Shown: in pieces, positions 10,391-22,270 of the stretch
Numbering within the stretch: position 1 is the first letter of the stretch
How the letters are laid out: every line of letters begins with the position of its first letter
DNA from: Bathymodiolus brooksi
Taxonomy: Eukaryota > Mollusca > Bivalvia > Mytilida > Modiolidae
Direction: 5' to 3'
Assembly (NCBI GenBank): GCA_963680875.1
Contig: OY804580.1
Span: 96,067,353-96,131,352 of the forward strand
Length of the DNA stretch: 64,000 bases
Translations under genes and position numbers: made by a program
Notes under the pieces: generated by a model
Databases searched by the model: none
Told to the model about the DNA's origin: nothing
The model's input: the letters and a program-made list of their open reading frames with translations, nothing else

Positions 10391-11815
10391 ATGAATGACA
10401 AAGAAAATATCGAGCAAAATTCACTGCAACAAGGTCAAGTAATTAGGAACACAAAAAAGAGAAGACAAACAACCAAAACTACTTATATTTCCCAGAAACG
10501 CACAAAAAAGAATAGAAATAAAATAAATGTCATGAAATTGAAAAACAGTTTAGACAATTCTGAGCAACATTCAAATGAAAAAGAAGATTTTGATTTACTC
10601 CCTGCCTCCAAAGATATTTTGCAAAGCAATGATCCAAAATCCAATAACCAAAACACTAACCATGCTCAAATACCTATTGAATCCCTCCACACAGCTGATG
10701 AAAACAATGATTCTGAGCAAATAAATGACAATTTAGAGCCAGGTCATAAAAAATCAGAAACTGAAAAAAGAGATTTAAAAAAGAAAAAGAACTGCATTCT
10801 AAATGTAGAAAACTTGGTATTACTTTTGAGCCACCTTTAGACAATGAAACAGAAGAACAAACTAGAAAAAGATGCAGGAGAAACAGTGATAAAATTAGAA
10901 AGAAAATAAACAACATGAATTTGGCATTTGAAAATATACCTGACCCACCTCCTTTCACAACTGATGAGCAATTTAATAAAGCAGTAGACTGCATTCGTTC
11001 TTTCGAGCTGAAAGAAATGAACTACATCATTTACTCTTGTTCTATTTGTAATGAAACTAGATTCGACATGAAAATAAAAAATAACATATGTGACAGATGT
11101 GCAAAAGACAAATTGCCAATCAAAATGTTTTCTAAAGAAAACAACATGGACCCAGGTGTTGTCCCTCCTGAACTAACAGATCTGACTATTGTAGAGCAAC
11201 AGTTAATATCAAGAATTTCTCCATGTATAACTACATATGTTAAAACATGGTGGGCTTGCTGCAAATGGCCATTGTGTTGCTTTTCCACAGGAAGTAAGTG
11301 AGCCTGGTAAAATTTTTCCAAAGCTTCCATCTGAAGTCAACATTATAAGGGTACGAAAACAGGGGAAAATGACACCTCTAAAGAGTTTAATGTTAGGCGG
11401 TATGAAATTCAAAATGCCCTTATTTGGCTAAAAGAAAATAACTCTGTATACTCTGATATTATAATAAGCCAGGACAGAATAAATGTATTACCCCTTGATG
11501 GTGAGCTGGAAGACATAAGTACTTTAGAATATAGAGAAGAAACACAACATCTTAATGATCAAGGCCCTGCTGTGGATCAAATTGATCTGGGGAAAGTCAG
11601 GGTGAAACAGTTTCTGGAGTCAGCCTTCCGCATCCCAATATAAATATAAAAGAAAGCATAGAAAATGCAGTTAATAAAAAAGGCCAAGTCTGCATTTCTT
11701 GGCCTACTAGGAAAAATGAGGCTATGTCAGAATTTACAACTAGACAATTCTTTTCTCTGGCTTTCCCTTGTTTATTTCCATACGGCAATGGTGATTTTCA
11801 TTTAAATTGAGCTAG
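10391..11815 (+). pseudogene. Helitron N-terminal part: basic region and Cys-rich domain
   Basis: The first 150 codons are very rich in Lys, Asn and Gln, suggesting a disordered nucleic-acid-binding tail. After a frameshift in an A-run near 10780, the frame from 10915 carries 'CSICNETRFDMK', 'CDRCAKDK' and 'FSKENNMDPGVVPPELTDLT'. This Cys-rich segment is found upstream of the Rep domain in animal Helitron proteins (DUF6570-type). It continues with 'HGGLAANGHCVAFPQEV' in the next frame (11237-) and, after two more shifts, 'FSLAFPCLFPYGNGDFHLN' just before the TGA at 11808. Confidence 0.75.
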
Positions 11816-13500
11816 GACTTGTACCTCTCTTTCTGATTGGGCTAACCATCTAATTTGGTTTAAAGACGGAATATTTGCAAACCATAATTTTTTTAAATTC
11901 ATACTGCATAATATCATTATGCGAAAAAGAGTATTAGAACAAACTACTTTTATTGTTCAACAAAAGTTAGGGGATTCACATTTGACACTTTCAGATTTAA
12001 AGGAAAAGTTACAAACTGGAGATCAATCTATAGCTAATAAAATATTATATTTTAGTGCAAATCTTCATGGAACATCCCAATATTGGAATCAGCGCTCAAA
12101 AGACTTGAGAGCACTAATTCAATTTAAAATAAATGAAGGTCATGGTCTACCCTCATTCTTCACTACTGGCAGTTGTGCAGAGTTCTATTTCAAACCCCTC
12201 AAAAGATTGTTATCTATGTATATTAAGGAAACTACTGGAAAAAATGTGAATTTAGATGATCACAATCAGATGTTTACTGCGGTTCAAGAAAACAGCCACA
12301 TTGTTGTTGATGTCTTTGATCGTAGAACACAAAACTATTTTACAGAGGTTATGGCACCAGTTTTTGGGGTAGATACCTACTGGTATAGGCAAGAATTCTC
12401 CAAGTCCAGGGGTATGATTCATTGGCATGGTTTATGCTGGCGTTCTGATCATGAGCCACATAGCCTATTACATGAAGGGTTTTCTCAAGGTAAAACATCT
12501 GATGAGTGTGCTGTCCTTTTGTCAGAATGGGCCACAAATACCTTTAAAATGACAGCCTCTCATCCAGGAGGTGGAGATGAGAGTGGGAATCCTAATAAAA
12601 ATCTTTGGGCACCTCCTGAAGGAACTTGTCCAGCCCCACCTGCTGAAAAAAATCCCCTTGTAAAATTACTTATGGATGTAAGTGAATCCCAAGAATCTAT
12701 TCTTGAGGATCATTTGCTCCTTTGCAATAGAATTAATTTACACTGGTGTTCTGATTATTGTTTACGTGCTCCTAAAAATAGCCCCTCATCTTCTTTAAAG
12801 CAATGTAGATTGGAATTTGGTACATCATTAAACCCTGGGAAGCCTCTTAGGGAAAACCCGGCAATAGTAAGAGACAGAAATGGTTCACTTAGGTTAGAGA
12901 TGCCAAGAGATCACCCTTAATTGGTCCAACATTCCCAATATCATACTCAGGCTTGGAGAGCAAATGGAGACATTTCCCTTATTTTGTCAAAAAATGGACC
13001 TCAAAACCCTTCTGTTGATGAAATCATTGCAGTTGAAAAATACATAACTGGCTATGCATGTAAGGGTAATGAGCCAACAGGGGCAATTGCAGATTTGTTC
13101 AATGACATGGTGAACTGTTCAGATGAAAATTCTGGGTCTACTACTAAGTCGCTTTGTGCAAAACTTTTAATGGGCACAGTTAAACGTAACATTTCAGCAG
13201 TGGAAACGTCATTTGAATTATCTTCCTTACCATTGTACAGATCAAGTCATACTTTCCACAATTTAAGTCTCACTGGAGCAAGAATCCTTAAAAACAATGG
13301 CTTGACTGTAGCAAAAAGCACCCCTTTAGATAAATATTTATCACGTTCAGAAGATGATATATCATCATGGTATAGTTTCATTTGTAAACAACGCAAGGTA
13401 CCCGTTATTTCAGGTGGAAGCTTGTGTGCCTCTTGGCCATTGACAGAAGACTATTGTAAAAACATTATTCTACTTCACTGGCCCAATTGGAGGAATCTAT
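11811..13500 (+). pseudogene. Helitron Rep (HUH-Y2 nuclease) region
   Basis: From 'SLSDWANHLIWF' and 'NHNFFKFILHNIIMRKRVLE' the frame matches the Helitron_like_N domain. 'LPSFFTTGSCAEFYF' near 12150 and 'SRGMIHWHGLCWRSDH' with its H-W-H triad (12420-12428) are the metal-binding HUH motif. After an in-frame TAA (12918-12920) the same frame resumes, with 'VEKYITGYACKGNEPTG'; the two tyrosines four apart (13041 and 13053) and the following Lys are the catalytic Y2 motif. Rep nicks one strand at the element end and carries out rolling-circle strand transfer. Confidence 0.88.
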
Positions 13501-15462
13501 CAGAAATCAAAAGCGATGATAGTTCATGGTCTGACAAACTTCAGGAGTTTTTATTAAATGATTCGTGTCCAAATTTTGTAAAGGCAGACATTGAAAGGGC
13601 AAAATTAGGGGACAACAATGTAATTTTTTTTGATGAGGAAAATGATGATGATGATGATGGTGAACAACCTGAGTGGGTTGACTTAGTCCAGCCATGTGCT
13701 GATTTTCATTTTGAATCGGAGTTCAAATATGATGATGGGGGTGCTGATTATGACTGGTCTTCAAGTCAATATCAGTATCCCGATAACTTAGGGGTTAATT
13801 TTTTGGATAACTTAAAGAATACTGAGGAAGATTTGGAAAATGAATTATCACTTCCAGATGTTAACATTTCTTCTTTAAATGTTGAACAAAAATTTGCTTT
13901 CAATTTAGTGGTGAAGACACTTATTGAATTTGAAAATAACAGTACAGATTTTACACCTCTGAGGTTAATTGTTGCAGGTAGTGCAGGTTGTGGGAAATCT
14001 TATTTGATTAAATGTTTGGTAAAAGCAGTAAAAATGTTTTACAATTCCAATAAAAGTGTTCAAGTTCTGTGTCCAACTGGCAACAGTGCAAACCTTATAT
14101 CTGGTGTCACTATTCATAGTTTTTTTAAAATTCCAACATCACGCAAATCAAAAGATTTTAAAGCTCCAGATGGTATTGTTGGAGAGACATTGCAAAAAAT
14201 TATCAGGGGTTGAAAGTTCTTTTAGTTGATGAACGTTCACTGATTGGTGGTACTAATTTGGGCTGGATGGAATTCATGTGCAAATCCGGGACGGGAGTTG
14301 AATCTAAATCATGGGGAGGGCTTCCAGTTGTTGTTTTTTTGGGTGATGATGTTCAGTTACCACCAGTTTTAGGTTGCCCTGTATATAAATGCAATGCTAA
14401 ATCACAAGCATCTATGCATGGGTCATTAGTTTTGAAAGAATGTAATGCTGCAGTGTTGCTTAGCACTGTCATTAGGCAAGAGGAAGACCAAACCCAATTC
14501 AAAAATGTTCTTTCGTCTCCTAGGGAATACAATTTGTCTTCTGATCAGGCAAAATGGCTACAAAATTATCAATGGGATGATCTAAAAAATCAATATGGTT
14601 TAAACGTTACCAAATCATTAGACAGTCATGGTCTCTTTGTTTTTTCCAACTCACAATGAAGAATGGGCTCATAACAAAATTAAACTTTTGGAAGCAAATG
14701 AACATTTTCCAGTTGCCAAAATAGATGCTGTCTGTCATGGTTTGCATTCAAAAACATCTTCAGATGATACAATGGGGGGGGGGGGGGCTTTTGAAAACCC
14801 TGTATATTTGTGTAAGTTGTAAAGTGATGTTAACTTGTAATTTAAATGTAAAATTTGGCCTCTTTAATGGCTCTTCTGGAACTGTCATGGACATAATATA
14901 TCCAGTAGGTAAATTTCCAAAAGATGGCCATCCAATTTGTGTAATGGTTGAATTTCAACAATACACTGGACTCCCATTTATTCAGAAAAACCCAAAACTT
15001 GTTCCAATAACACCAGTTCAAAGAAAAGTGGATTGTTTTTGTTATGGATGCAAAATTATTCAAATTCCCTTGAGGTTAGACTGGGGCACTACCATTCATC
15101 GCTGTCAAGGAATGACTATTGGGGATGGGGAATCAAGTCGATATATTGTTATAAATCCTGGAACTAGAACATTTGAATCTTTAAACCCAGGTGCTCTTTT
15201 AGTTGCCTTGTCAAGAGCAAAAACAGCTGGTGGTCATGAGACCACCCCAGATTTCGCATGGCATCCATCAATTTTGGTAAATACAGACAGGCTTTGTCAC
15301 AATGTAGACACTCCTACAACAAGAGCAAGACAAGCTGAGATTTTGAGAATCAAAACATTATCAAATGAAACTTTTAGAAAATTTGAAAACATTAGTGAAG
15401 ACTGTTGTATAAAAAGTTTTATTGAGAAATGTCAAGCAGTGCAACATTTTGAAGTGTAATAT
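13501..15462 (+). pseudogene. Helitron PIF1-like helicase region
   Basis: After an acidic linker (EENDDDDDGEQPEW, with a GATn run near 13640) comes the helicase: 'LIVAGSAGCGKSYLIK' (Walker A), 'VLCPTGNSANLISGVTIHSF' (motif Ia), then a one-base deletion at about 14210, 'KVLLVDERSLIG' (Walker B), 'VVVFLGDDVQLPPV' (motif III). A further shift near 14640 and the G14 tract precede 'DWGTTIHRCQGMTIG' and 'GALLVALSRAKTAGG' (motifs V and VI). It unwinds DNA during rolling-circle transfer. The last codons end with 'QAVQHFEV' and TAA. Confidence 0.88.
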
Positions 15463-15464
15463 AT

Positions 15465-17715
15465 CTACACGTATCTCTAACCGTTTTTACATTTCGCTTG
15501 GTGAGGGATATATCAATCTCTAACCATGTTTACATTTCACTTGGTGAGGGATATACCAATCTCTAACCATGTTTACATTTCACTTGGTGAGGGATATACC
15601 AATCTCTAACCATTTTTACATTTCACTTGGTGAGGAATATACCTGTATATGAATCTCTAACCGTTTTTACATTTCATTTGGTGAGGGATAAACCAATCTC
15701 TAACCATTCTTACAATTTCACTTGGTGAGGGATATACCAACGTCTAATAAGAGTTTGAAGATACCAAAGGGGCAATCAGAAACCGCATATCGAAGAACAG
15801 ACAACACAATGGTAAAAAGAAAAGTCTAACCGTTTTTACATTTCAATGTCCTCTCATTCTTACATGTACTTCACTTTGTGAGGGATAAGCCAATCTCTAA
15901 CCATTCTTACATTTCACTTGGCAAGGGATATACCAATCTCTAACCATGTTTACATTTCACTTGCGGAGGAATATACCAATCTCTAACCATGTTTACATTT
16001 CACTTGGTGATGGATATACCAATTTCTAACCATGTTTACATTTCACTTGGTGAGGGATATACCAATCTCTAACCATTTTTACATTTCACTTGGCATCCTA
16101 CCAATCTCTAACCATGTTTACATTTCACTTGGCAAGGGATAAACCAATCTCCAACCGTTTTTACATTTCTATCTCCTCTCATTCTTACATGTACTTCGCT
16201 TGGTGAGGGATATACCAAGCTCTAACCATTCTTACATTTCACTTGGCGAGGGATATACCAATATCTAACCATTCTTACATTTCACTTGGTGCGGGATAAA
16301 CCAATCTCTAACCGTTTTTACATTTCTATCTCCTCTCATTCTTACATGTACTTCGCTTGGTGAGGGATATACCAAACTCTAACCATTCTTACATTTCGCT
16401 TGGTGAGGGATATACCAATCTCTAATCATTCTTACATTTCACTTGGCGAGGGATATACCAATCTCTAACCATTTTTACTTTCACTTGGAAAGGAATATAC
16501 CAATATCTAACCATTTTTACATTTCGCTTGGTGAGGGATATACCAATCGCTAATCATTCTTACATTTCACTTGGCGAGGGATATACCAATCTCTAATCAT
16601 TCTTACATTTCACTTGGCGAGGGATATACCAATCTCTAACCATTTTTACATTTCACTTGGCGTCCTACCAATCTCTAACCATTCTTATATTTCACCTGGT
16701 GAGGGATATACCAATCTCTAACCATTTTTACATTTCACTTGGCGTCCTACCAATCTCTAACCATTTTTACATTTCACTTGGCGTCCTACCAATCTCTAAC
16801 TATTCTTACATTTCACTTGGTGAGGGATAAACCAATCTCTAACCATTCTTACATTTCACTTGGCGAGGGATATACCAATCTCTAACCATTTTTACATTCC
16901 ACTTGGCGTCCTACCAATCTCTAACCATTCTTACATTTCACCTGGCGAGGGATAAATCAATCTCTAACCATTCTTTCATTTCACTTGGCAATGAATATAC
17001 CAATCTCTAACCATTTTTACATTTCACTTGGCATCCTACCAATCTCTAACCATTCTTACATTTCACTTGGCGAGGGATAAACCAATCTCTAACCATTCTT
17101 ACCTTTCACTTGGCGAGGGATAAACCAATCTCTAACCATTCTTACATTTCACTTGGCGAGGGATATACCAATCTCTAAACATTCTTACATTTCACTTGGC
17201 GTCCTACCAATCTCTAACCATTCTTACATTTCACCTGGCGAGGGATAAATCAATCTCTAACCATTCTTTCATTTCACTTGGCAATGAATATACCAATCTC
17301 TAACCATTTTTACATTTCACTTGGCATCCTACCAATCTCTAACCATTCTTACATTTCACTTGGCGAGGGATAAACCAATCTCTAACCATTCTTACCTTTC
17401 ACTTGGCGAGGGATAAACCAATCTCTAACCATTCTTACATTTCACTTGGCGAGGGATAAACCAATCTCTAACCATTCTTACCTTTCACTTGGCGAGGGAT
17501 AAACCAATCTCTAACCATTCTTACATTTCACTTGGCGAGGGATAAACCAATCTCTAACCATTCTTACCTTTCACTTGGCGAGGGATAAACCAATCTCTAA
17601 CCATTCTTACATTTCACTTGGCGAGGGATATACCAATCTCTAAACATTCTTACATTTCACTTGGCGAGGGATAAACGAATCTCTAACCATTCTCACATAT
17701 ACCAATCTCTAGTGA
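15465..17715. repeat. 43-bp satellite array downstream of Helitron gene
   Basis: About 50 tandem copies of a roughly 43-bp unit, 'accaatctctaaccattctt' + 'acatttcacttggcgaggga' + 'taa'. A 39-bp variant ends 'ggcgtcct', and a longer variant contains 'tctcctctcattcttacatg' (about 15840, 16170, 16330). From about 17000 neighbouring variants repeat in blocks, which shows local segmental amplification. The array starts within a few bases of the Helitron stop codon and ends about 190 bp before the next gene. A fragment of a dispersed repeat ('gaagataccaaaggggcaat') interrupts it at 15755-15820. Confidence 0.95.
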
Positions 17716-17902
17716 TTTATAACCATTTTATTCAGATACGCAAGGCATGAAAATATTGCTACCTCTTATTTATAAATAACCCTTTTATTCAGATGCTCAT
17801 GATCAAGGCAATGAAATATTGCTAACCATTCCAACATTGAGGTACAAGGCATGTTTTTTTATACAACAAACCAAAGAATTTATAAATAATTTTTTTTTTC
17901 TT
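17716..17902. other. Spacer with splice-acceptor-like end
   Basis: Short non-coding stretch with two imperfect copies of a block containing 'cttttattcagat' and 'aaatattgctaacc/acc'. It ends in a polypyrimidine tract and TTTCAG just before the ATG at 17911, suggesting that the following gene is spliced from an upstream exon. Confidence 0.45.
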
Positions 17903-18655
17903 TCAGAAATATGTCAAATTACTTAATCTTTGGAACAACATCCAGGGGTGCTAATCTGCATGGTTTCATACAGAAGCAGAATCCTTTTCCCCAAATTATT
18001 AACCCACAAGTAGTTGTCAAAAGAGGGGGGTCAATAAACCAGATACATAATGATATAATAGTCAAAATAAATACAGTAGGAGCAGGAAAATGTTAGATGT
18101 ATAATCTATATCGCTGGCTTGTGTGATATGACAAAGAAAGTTTCTCATGATTTTGGAACAGAGATATGTTCCTTTAGAGAAAAAAGTAACTTTTGTCATA
18201 TCATTCAGGAATATCAGCAAATTCAAAGGGAATTACAAGCCATGAATATTCCTGTAATATTTTCATCTATTGCACCTGCAAGCATAGACAAATACAGAGA
18301 ATTCAACCTTCATAAATATGACACTAGAAAACACAGCTATAGACTTCTTAAAAGTATATATACTGACACTGATATTGAGATGCAACAAAAAAACCTTGAA
18401 AATGATATCAGGCTTATAAATGACCAAATACAGGCATTAAATGTTTCCAATGGTATGCCAAACATTCGCTTGGATAAACCATTACAAAAAACAAAAATCT
18501 TCAACAAGGGATCAAAATCCAAGAAAATAGTTAACTTTTGTTACAATGACCTATTTGATGGAGTTCATGCTGATGATTTTCTTTCTCAGTGGTGGTACTC
18601 ATGTATATGTACAACAGCTCTTCACTTCGTGCATAACCAACACACACAATTTTAG
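17903..18655 (+). pseudogene. SGNH/GDSL-like protein next to Helitron (frameshifted)
   Basis: Two frames, 17911-18096 and 18119-18655, belong together. Around 18090 a one-base shift restores 'NVRCIIYIAGLCDMTKKV', continuous with the second frame. The first part reads 'LIFGTTSRGANLHGF' and 'PQVVVKRGGSINQIHNDI'; the second has 'IPVIFSSIAPASIDKYREF' and a closing 'CYNDLFDGVHADDFLSQWW'. A D-G-V-H near the C-terminus looks like SGNH block V (catalytic Asp and His), 'AGLCDMT' sits where block III would be, and the N-terminal G-T-T could replace GDS, so a degenerate SGNH-type fold is plausible but not proven. A TTTCAG acceptor precedes it. The same orientation as the Helitron gene suggests an accessory gene of that element. 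Confidence 0.5.
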
Positions 18656-18891
18656 AAGGACTGTGATCAAATCAATGTATTATTTTTTCATTTCAACTTA
18701 ATTAGTAAAATTTCTAGAATTTGTTTTTCAAAATTATTAATTTCTATAATCAGATTTTGAAATGACCATTAAGTTTTATAAGTATCAATTCAAATTTAAT
18801 CAAAAATATGTTTTACACTAGCCAAAGTTTTCTTATCTGTATTGTTTTAATTTTTTACTTTAAAGTCAATGAAAAAATCCTTCACTGTTTG

Positions 18892-18987
18892 ACAAAGTTA
18901 TAAGGTGAGAGTACTGCACTACTTTATATTTGTTGTTCTGTTTCATCAAATATAAAGTAGTGCAGTACTCTCACCTTCTAACTTTGT
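18892..18987. repeat. 40-bp-stem perfect-type hairpin
   Basis: The arms at 18892-18931 and 18948-18987 pair over 40 bp with one mismatch, around a 16-nt loop. The arm contains 'ggtgagagtactgcactact'. It lies about 240 bp after the SGNH-like gene and just before the second tandem array. It could be a small foldback element or a structural end of the larger unit. Confidence 0.9.
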
Positions 18988-19019
18988 AAATTTTTAACAA
19001 ACACAGCCTCTTATAATTC

Positions 19020-19785
19020 TAATGTTAAGTTGTGTAAGTAGGATATACATATATGCCACATGAAAACTTTTCTCTTTAACAAAAATCACTTGGTGAGGGA
19101 CACACCAGTCTCTAACCAGTATTCTGATGTTAAAATATGTAGTAGGATATACATGTATATACATAGATAATACATATACCTGTACATGTATGACACATGG
19201 AAACGTTTTCCTCAAGACAAATCACTTGGTGAGGGACACACCAGTCTCTAACCAGTATTTTGATGTTAAAATATGTAGTACGATATTATATACATACATA
19301 ACATAAATAATACATATATGACACATGAAAACTGTTTCCTCAAGACAAATCACTTGGTGAGGGACACACCAGTCTCTAACCAGTATTTTGATGTTAAAAT
19401 ATGTAGGATATGCATATTTTGGACCTGAAATTGTTTTCCCTTATAATTCTGATGTTAAATATACATATATGCCACATGAAAACTTTTTTCCTTAACAAAA
19501 ATCACTTGGTGAGGGACACACCAGTCTCTAACCAGTATTTTGATGTTAAAATATGTAGTAGGATATATATACATACACAGTAGATAATACATATACCTGT
19601 ACATGTATGACACATGAAAACCTTTTCTTCAAGACAAATCACTTGGTGAGGGACACACCAGTCTCTAACCAGTATTTTGATGTTAAAATATGTAGGATAT
19701 GCATATGTTGGACCCAAAATTGTTTTCCCCTGCAAAATCATATGGTAAGGGACACACCAGTCTCTAACCAGTATTATAGTTATAC
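19020..19785. repeat. Tandem array of ~120-155-bp units sharing the 43-bp satellite core
   Basis: Six copies of the core 'cacttggtgagggacacacc' + 'agtctctaaccagtatt' begin near 19087, 19224, 19347, 19502, 19640 and 19738. Each is joined to 'ttgatgttaaaatatgtag' and a TATA-rich, ATG-rich spacer with 'cacatgaaaac'. The core is plainly the same sequence as in the 15465-17715 array ('cacttggtgagggatatacc' + 'aatctctaacca'). The short open frames on both strands come from the repeat and are not genes. Confidence 0.9.
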
Positions 19786-22050
19786 TATTCATGTTTGATT
19801 ATGATATAATTTAACATTCTTAATTACAATTACTGTACATAATGTTTTTAAAAATACTCTAACATTGTCCTGCCTTCAATATTTTGAACACATTAGATTT
19901 GTCATTTTCAAATTTTTACTTCAGAAGACATGTCACATGAAGGAATATACAGAGTTGTTCCACTATTATTTTTCTATTTGCCACCTTCAGTACTATTTTA
20001 AAGTATAAATATATTTGTAATTTTAAGGCGAATTATTACATAACATGTCATTGGATCTTAGAAATATATATTATATATTTTTTTTATAAATTATTTAGAA
20101 AAAAATACTGCCTTTTTACAGACAATTGTATGTGACCTATATATCATTATTGGTTTATTGTTACACATGTATTGGTAATAAATTTTTCTTCAAAAGAAAG
20201 TTATTTTTCATATCAACACAATTATATGTGTAAAGTTATTTAAATCCACAAAAACCAAAACATCAAAGTTCAACCAACTTAGAAACATCATGCAGTATTA
20301 GTTAAGAACAGCACCAATTTCAATTTTTTTTATAAATGATGTACAATGTATTGCTAAAGGTATGTAACCATTGTTTGTTTCAAAAAAGTTGAGCTTATAT
20401 CTTATTTTTTTTATTTCATTAATTTGCATGATTGTTAATTTTCACAGATGTGGATCCAGAATTTGGAAAGGGGGCGTGAATCCATATACACTCCCTAAAT
20501 CATTTTTTTATTTTTATCTAGAAAATAATATTGCACTTTTTCTTGGTGTTTTTGATTTGGTAAAAGGCTGCTTCATGTAGGAAAATTGACATTGTACATG
20601 TACTAAATTAGTTTTATTGCCCTTAAAAAGGAAAGAGAGATGCACAGTAAACAAATGGATATAAATGTACAGTTGGAAGCATGCCTTGTTTGACTAAATT
20701 CTCCTTTTTAGCTAACCCTTGAGAAATTGACCACCAATTATTTTTTCCCAATCTTCTTGAATGATTGAAGAGTTAAACAAACTTGGCAGAGATTTTCCTC
20801 ATAAGTTCTTTAGCAGTAAATGTACTGTGAGACGTGTCTAAACTATACACTGACTTGCACATGTATATGAAAACCTGTGTAAACCAATTGGGCTTTATGA
20901 TAGTGATGATCCACTATTCTTAATATCTAGGTTATTTGAACTTGTGTAAACCGGATACTTGTCTAAACTGAATAAAATCTTTAGTCCCAATGAAGTTTGG
21001 TTAAGACAGAGTTCACTATTCTTGGTGCCATTGTGTAGAGAAATTGTCTATTTTCTGAATGGTCGATCTTTTAAACTCTTCTCAATAATTTAAAATTTGG
21101 CATTTGACATTACATGTACATTGTATATAACTATATTGTATCTTCCCATCTGGGTCCATAACATTGCATTGAGAAATGGTCTTCAAGGAGGTCCTTTTCT
21201 TTAATCTACTACCCAAAAGCCCCTGAACAAAACTTAACCAAATTTAGCAGGGATGATTTATGATTGGGTACTTTTATTTGAAGGAAATGGCAAAGATTGC
21301 AAAACTAAACGGTCAAAGTGACTATTCCCACTTTTTTTGTGACAGGACAAACAAGTTGTAATCTACCAGAGATATGTATATACGTGTTAAATGTCTGAAG
21401 TTCTGAACCAACCATGTTCTCCTGAATGACAGATGTAATTTTGTACAGATATTGATACACATGCAAACAACCCAAAATAGAGCTCAAATATGGGAAAATT
21501 GTGTCTGTAAGAGAACATGTTACCCTGCGGTGACCGGTAGTCTAATGAAAATCGAAGTAAGCAGATTCGTCTGATCTACCTTTTCAGAAACTAAAAGTAG
21601 TTGAATTTCAAATTTTGGTCTACGAACAATTAATTTTCAATCAATGATGTTACCTTATTTACGGTCTAGGCCAATCAAAATATTTTGGTGTATCTTTTAC
21701 CCACAATGCATTAGTTTCTGAAAGGTCCAATACACGGCTGTATATATATTTTACAGATGTTTACAATTAAACATATACCATGGAACTGACAATATCATTA
21801 AATAGAGTTTCATTTCTTCCTCCTCCTGTCCGAAATAATATTTTCTATGAAATTGAGACGTTGAGTACCGGATTATACAACATCGGACTGGGTGCACAGT
21901 CTACGGCCGTACAGGAGGGGGCAGGTCCCCGTTTTGGCGAAGAACCTTTGAAAACGACGGAAAATTCGGGCTTGGGTCCCCTATTTGCCCCCTCTTTTGA
22001 GAAAGTCTGGATCCACCCCCGGTCTACTCTGAGAAAAAATTATAGGTCCA
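19786..22050. other. Non-coding region, scattered repeat scraps only
   Basis: No gene or RNA was recognised. Short pieces around 20452 ('gtggatccagaatttggaaa') and 22007 ('gtctggatccacccccgg') look like opposite-strand scraps of one dispersed repeat. The 114-aa frame at 21780-22124 has no recognisable motif and runs into a LINE tail. Confidence 0.4.
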
Positions 22051-22105
22051 TAAGAATAAGAATTTTATTGTCCAATAGAGGGCCCACAAGGGGCAAAGTC
22101 ATTAC
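22051..22105 (-). mobile_element. LINE 3' end (AATAAAATTCTTATTCTTA type), minus strand
   Basis: The minus strand reads 'gactttgccccttgtgggcc', 'ctctattgg' and 'acaataaaattcttattctt'. It closely resembles the plus-strand tail at 25080-25137 ('gccccttgtggg' ... 'attgg' ... AATAAAAATTCTTGATTCTT), so both are 3' ends of one LINE family. Confidence 0.6.
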
Positions 22106-22201
22106 AGTGATTCATAAACAATAACATTAAAAATAAAAATATAAATATTATACGTTACAATGAACAGAACTGCCCATAAAATATACTAAAGTATTCTTAT
22201 T

Positions 22202-22270
22202 CTTATATACTAACAATAATTATAATAATAATTAAGTGCTGTATTATAATTATTGTTAGTATATAATAAG
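22202..22270. repeat. Short AT-rich inverted repeat
   Basis: The arms 'atactaacaataattataat' (about 22207-22226) and 'attataattattgttagtat' (about 22243-22262) are reverse complements around a spacer of about 16 nt. No coding content. Confidence 0.7.

Larger units (their letters stand above)
10391..15462 (+). pseudogene. Helitron Rep-helicase gene, degenerate
   Basis: This is the relic of the single large Rep/helicase protein that drives rolling-circle Helitron transposition. Domains in order: a Lys/Gln-rich N-terminus, a Cys-rich domain, the Helitron_like_N / Rep region with an HUH motif (12420-12428), the tyrosine motif YxxxYxxKG (13041-13067), and a PIF1-type helicase with Walker A (13977-14003), Walker B-like VDE (about 14225) and C-terminal helicase motifs to the stop at 15460-15462. 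Breaks seen: frameshifts at about 10780, 11240, 11360, 11590, 14210, 14640 and in a G14 run at 14774-14787; stops at 11808-11810 (TGA) and 12918-12920 (TAA). The gene is non-functional, but the chemistry residues are still legible, so the copy is not ancient. Confidence 0.9.

Noticed and set aside
13507..13695. Minus-strand His-rich frame within the Helitron
   Set aside because: Antisense of the GAT-repeat acidic linker of the helicase gene.
15465..17715. CRISPR-like appearance of regularly spaced repeats
   Set aside because: The whole 43-bp unit is repeated; there are no unique spacers, no cas genes, and the context is eukaryotic.
21780..22124. 114-aa frame
   Set aside because: No recognisable domain, and the last part is the reverse strand of a LINE tail.
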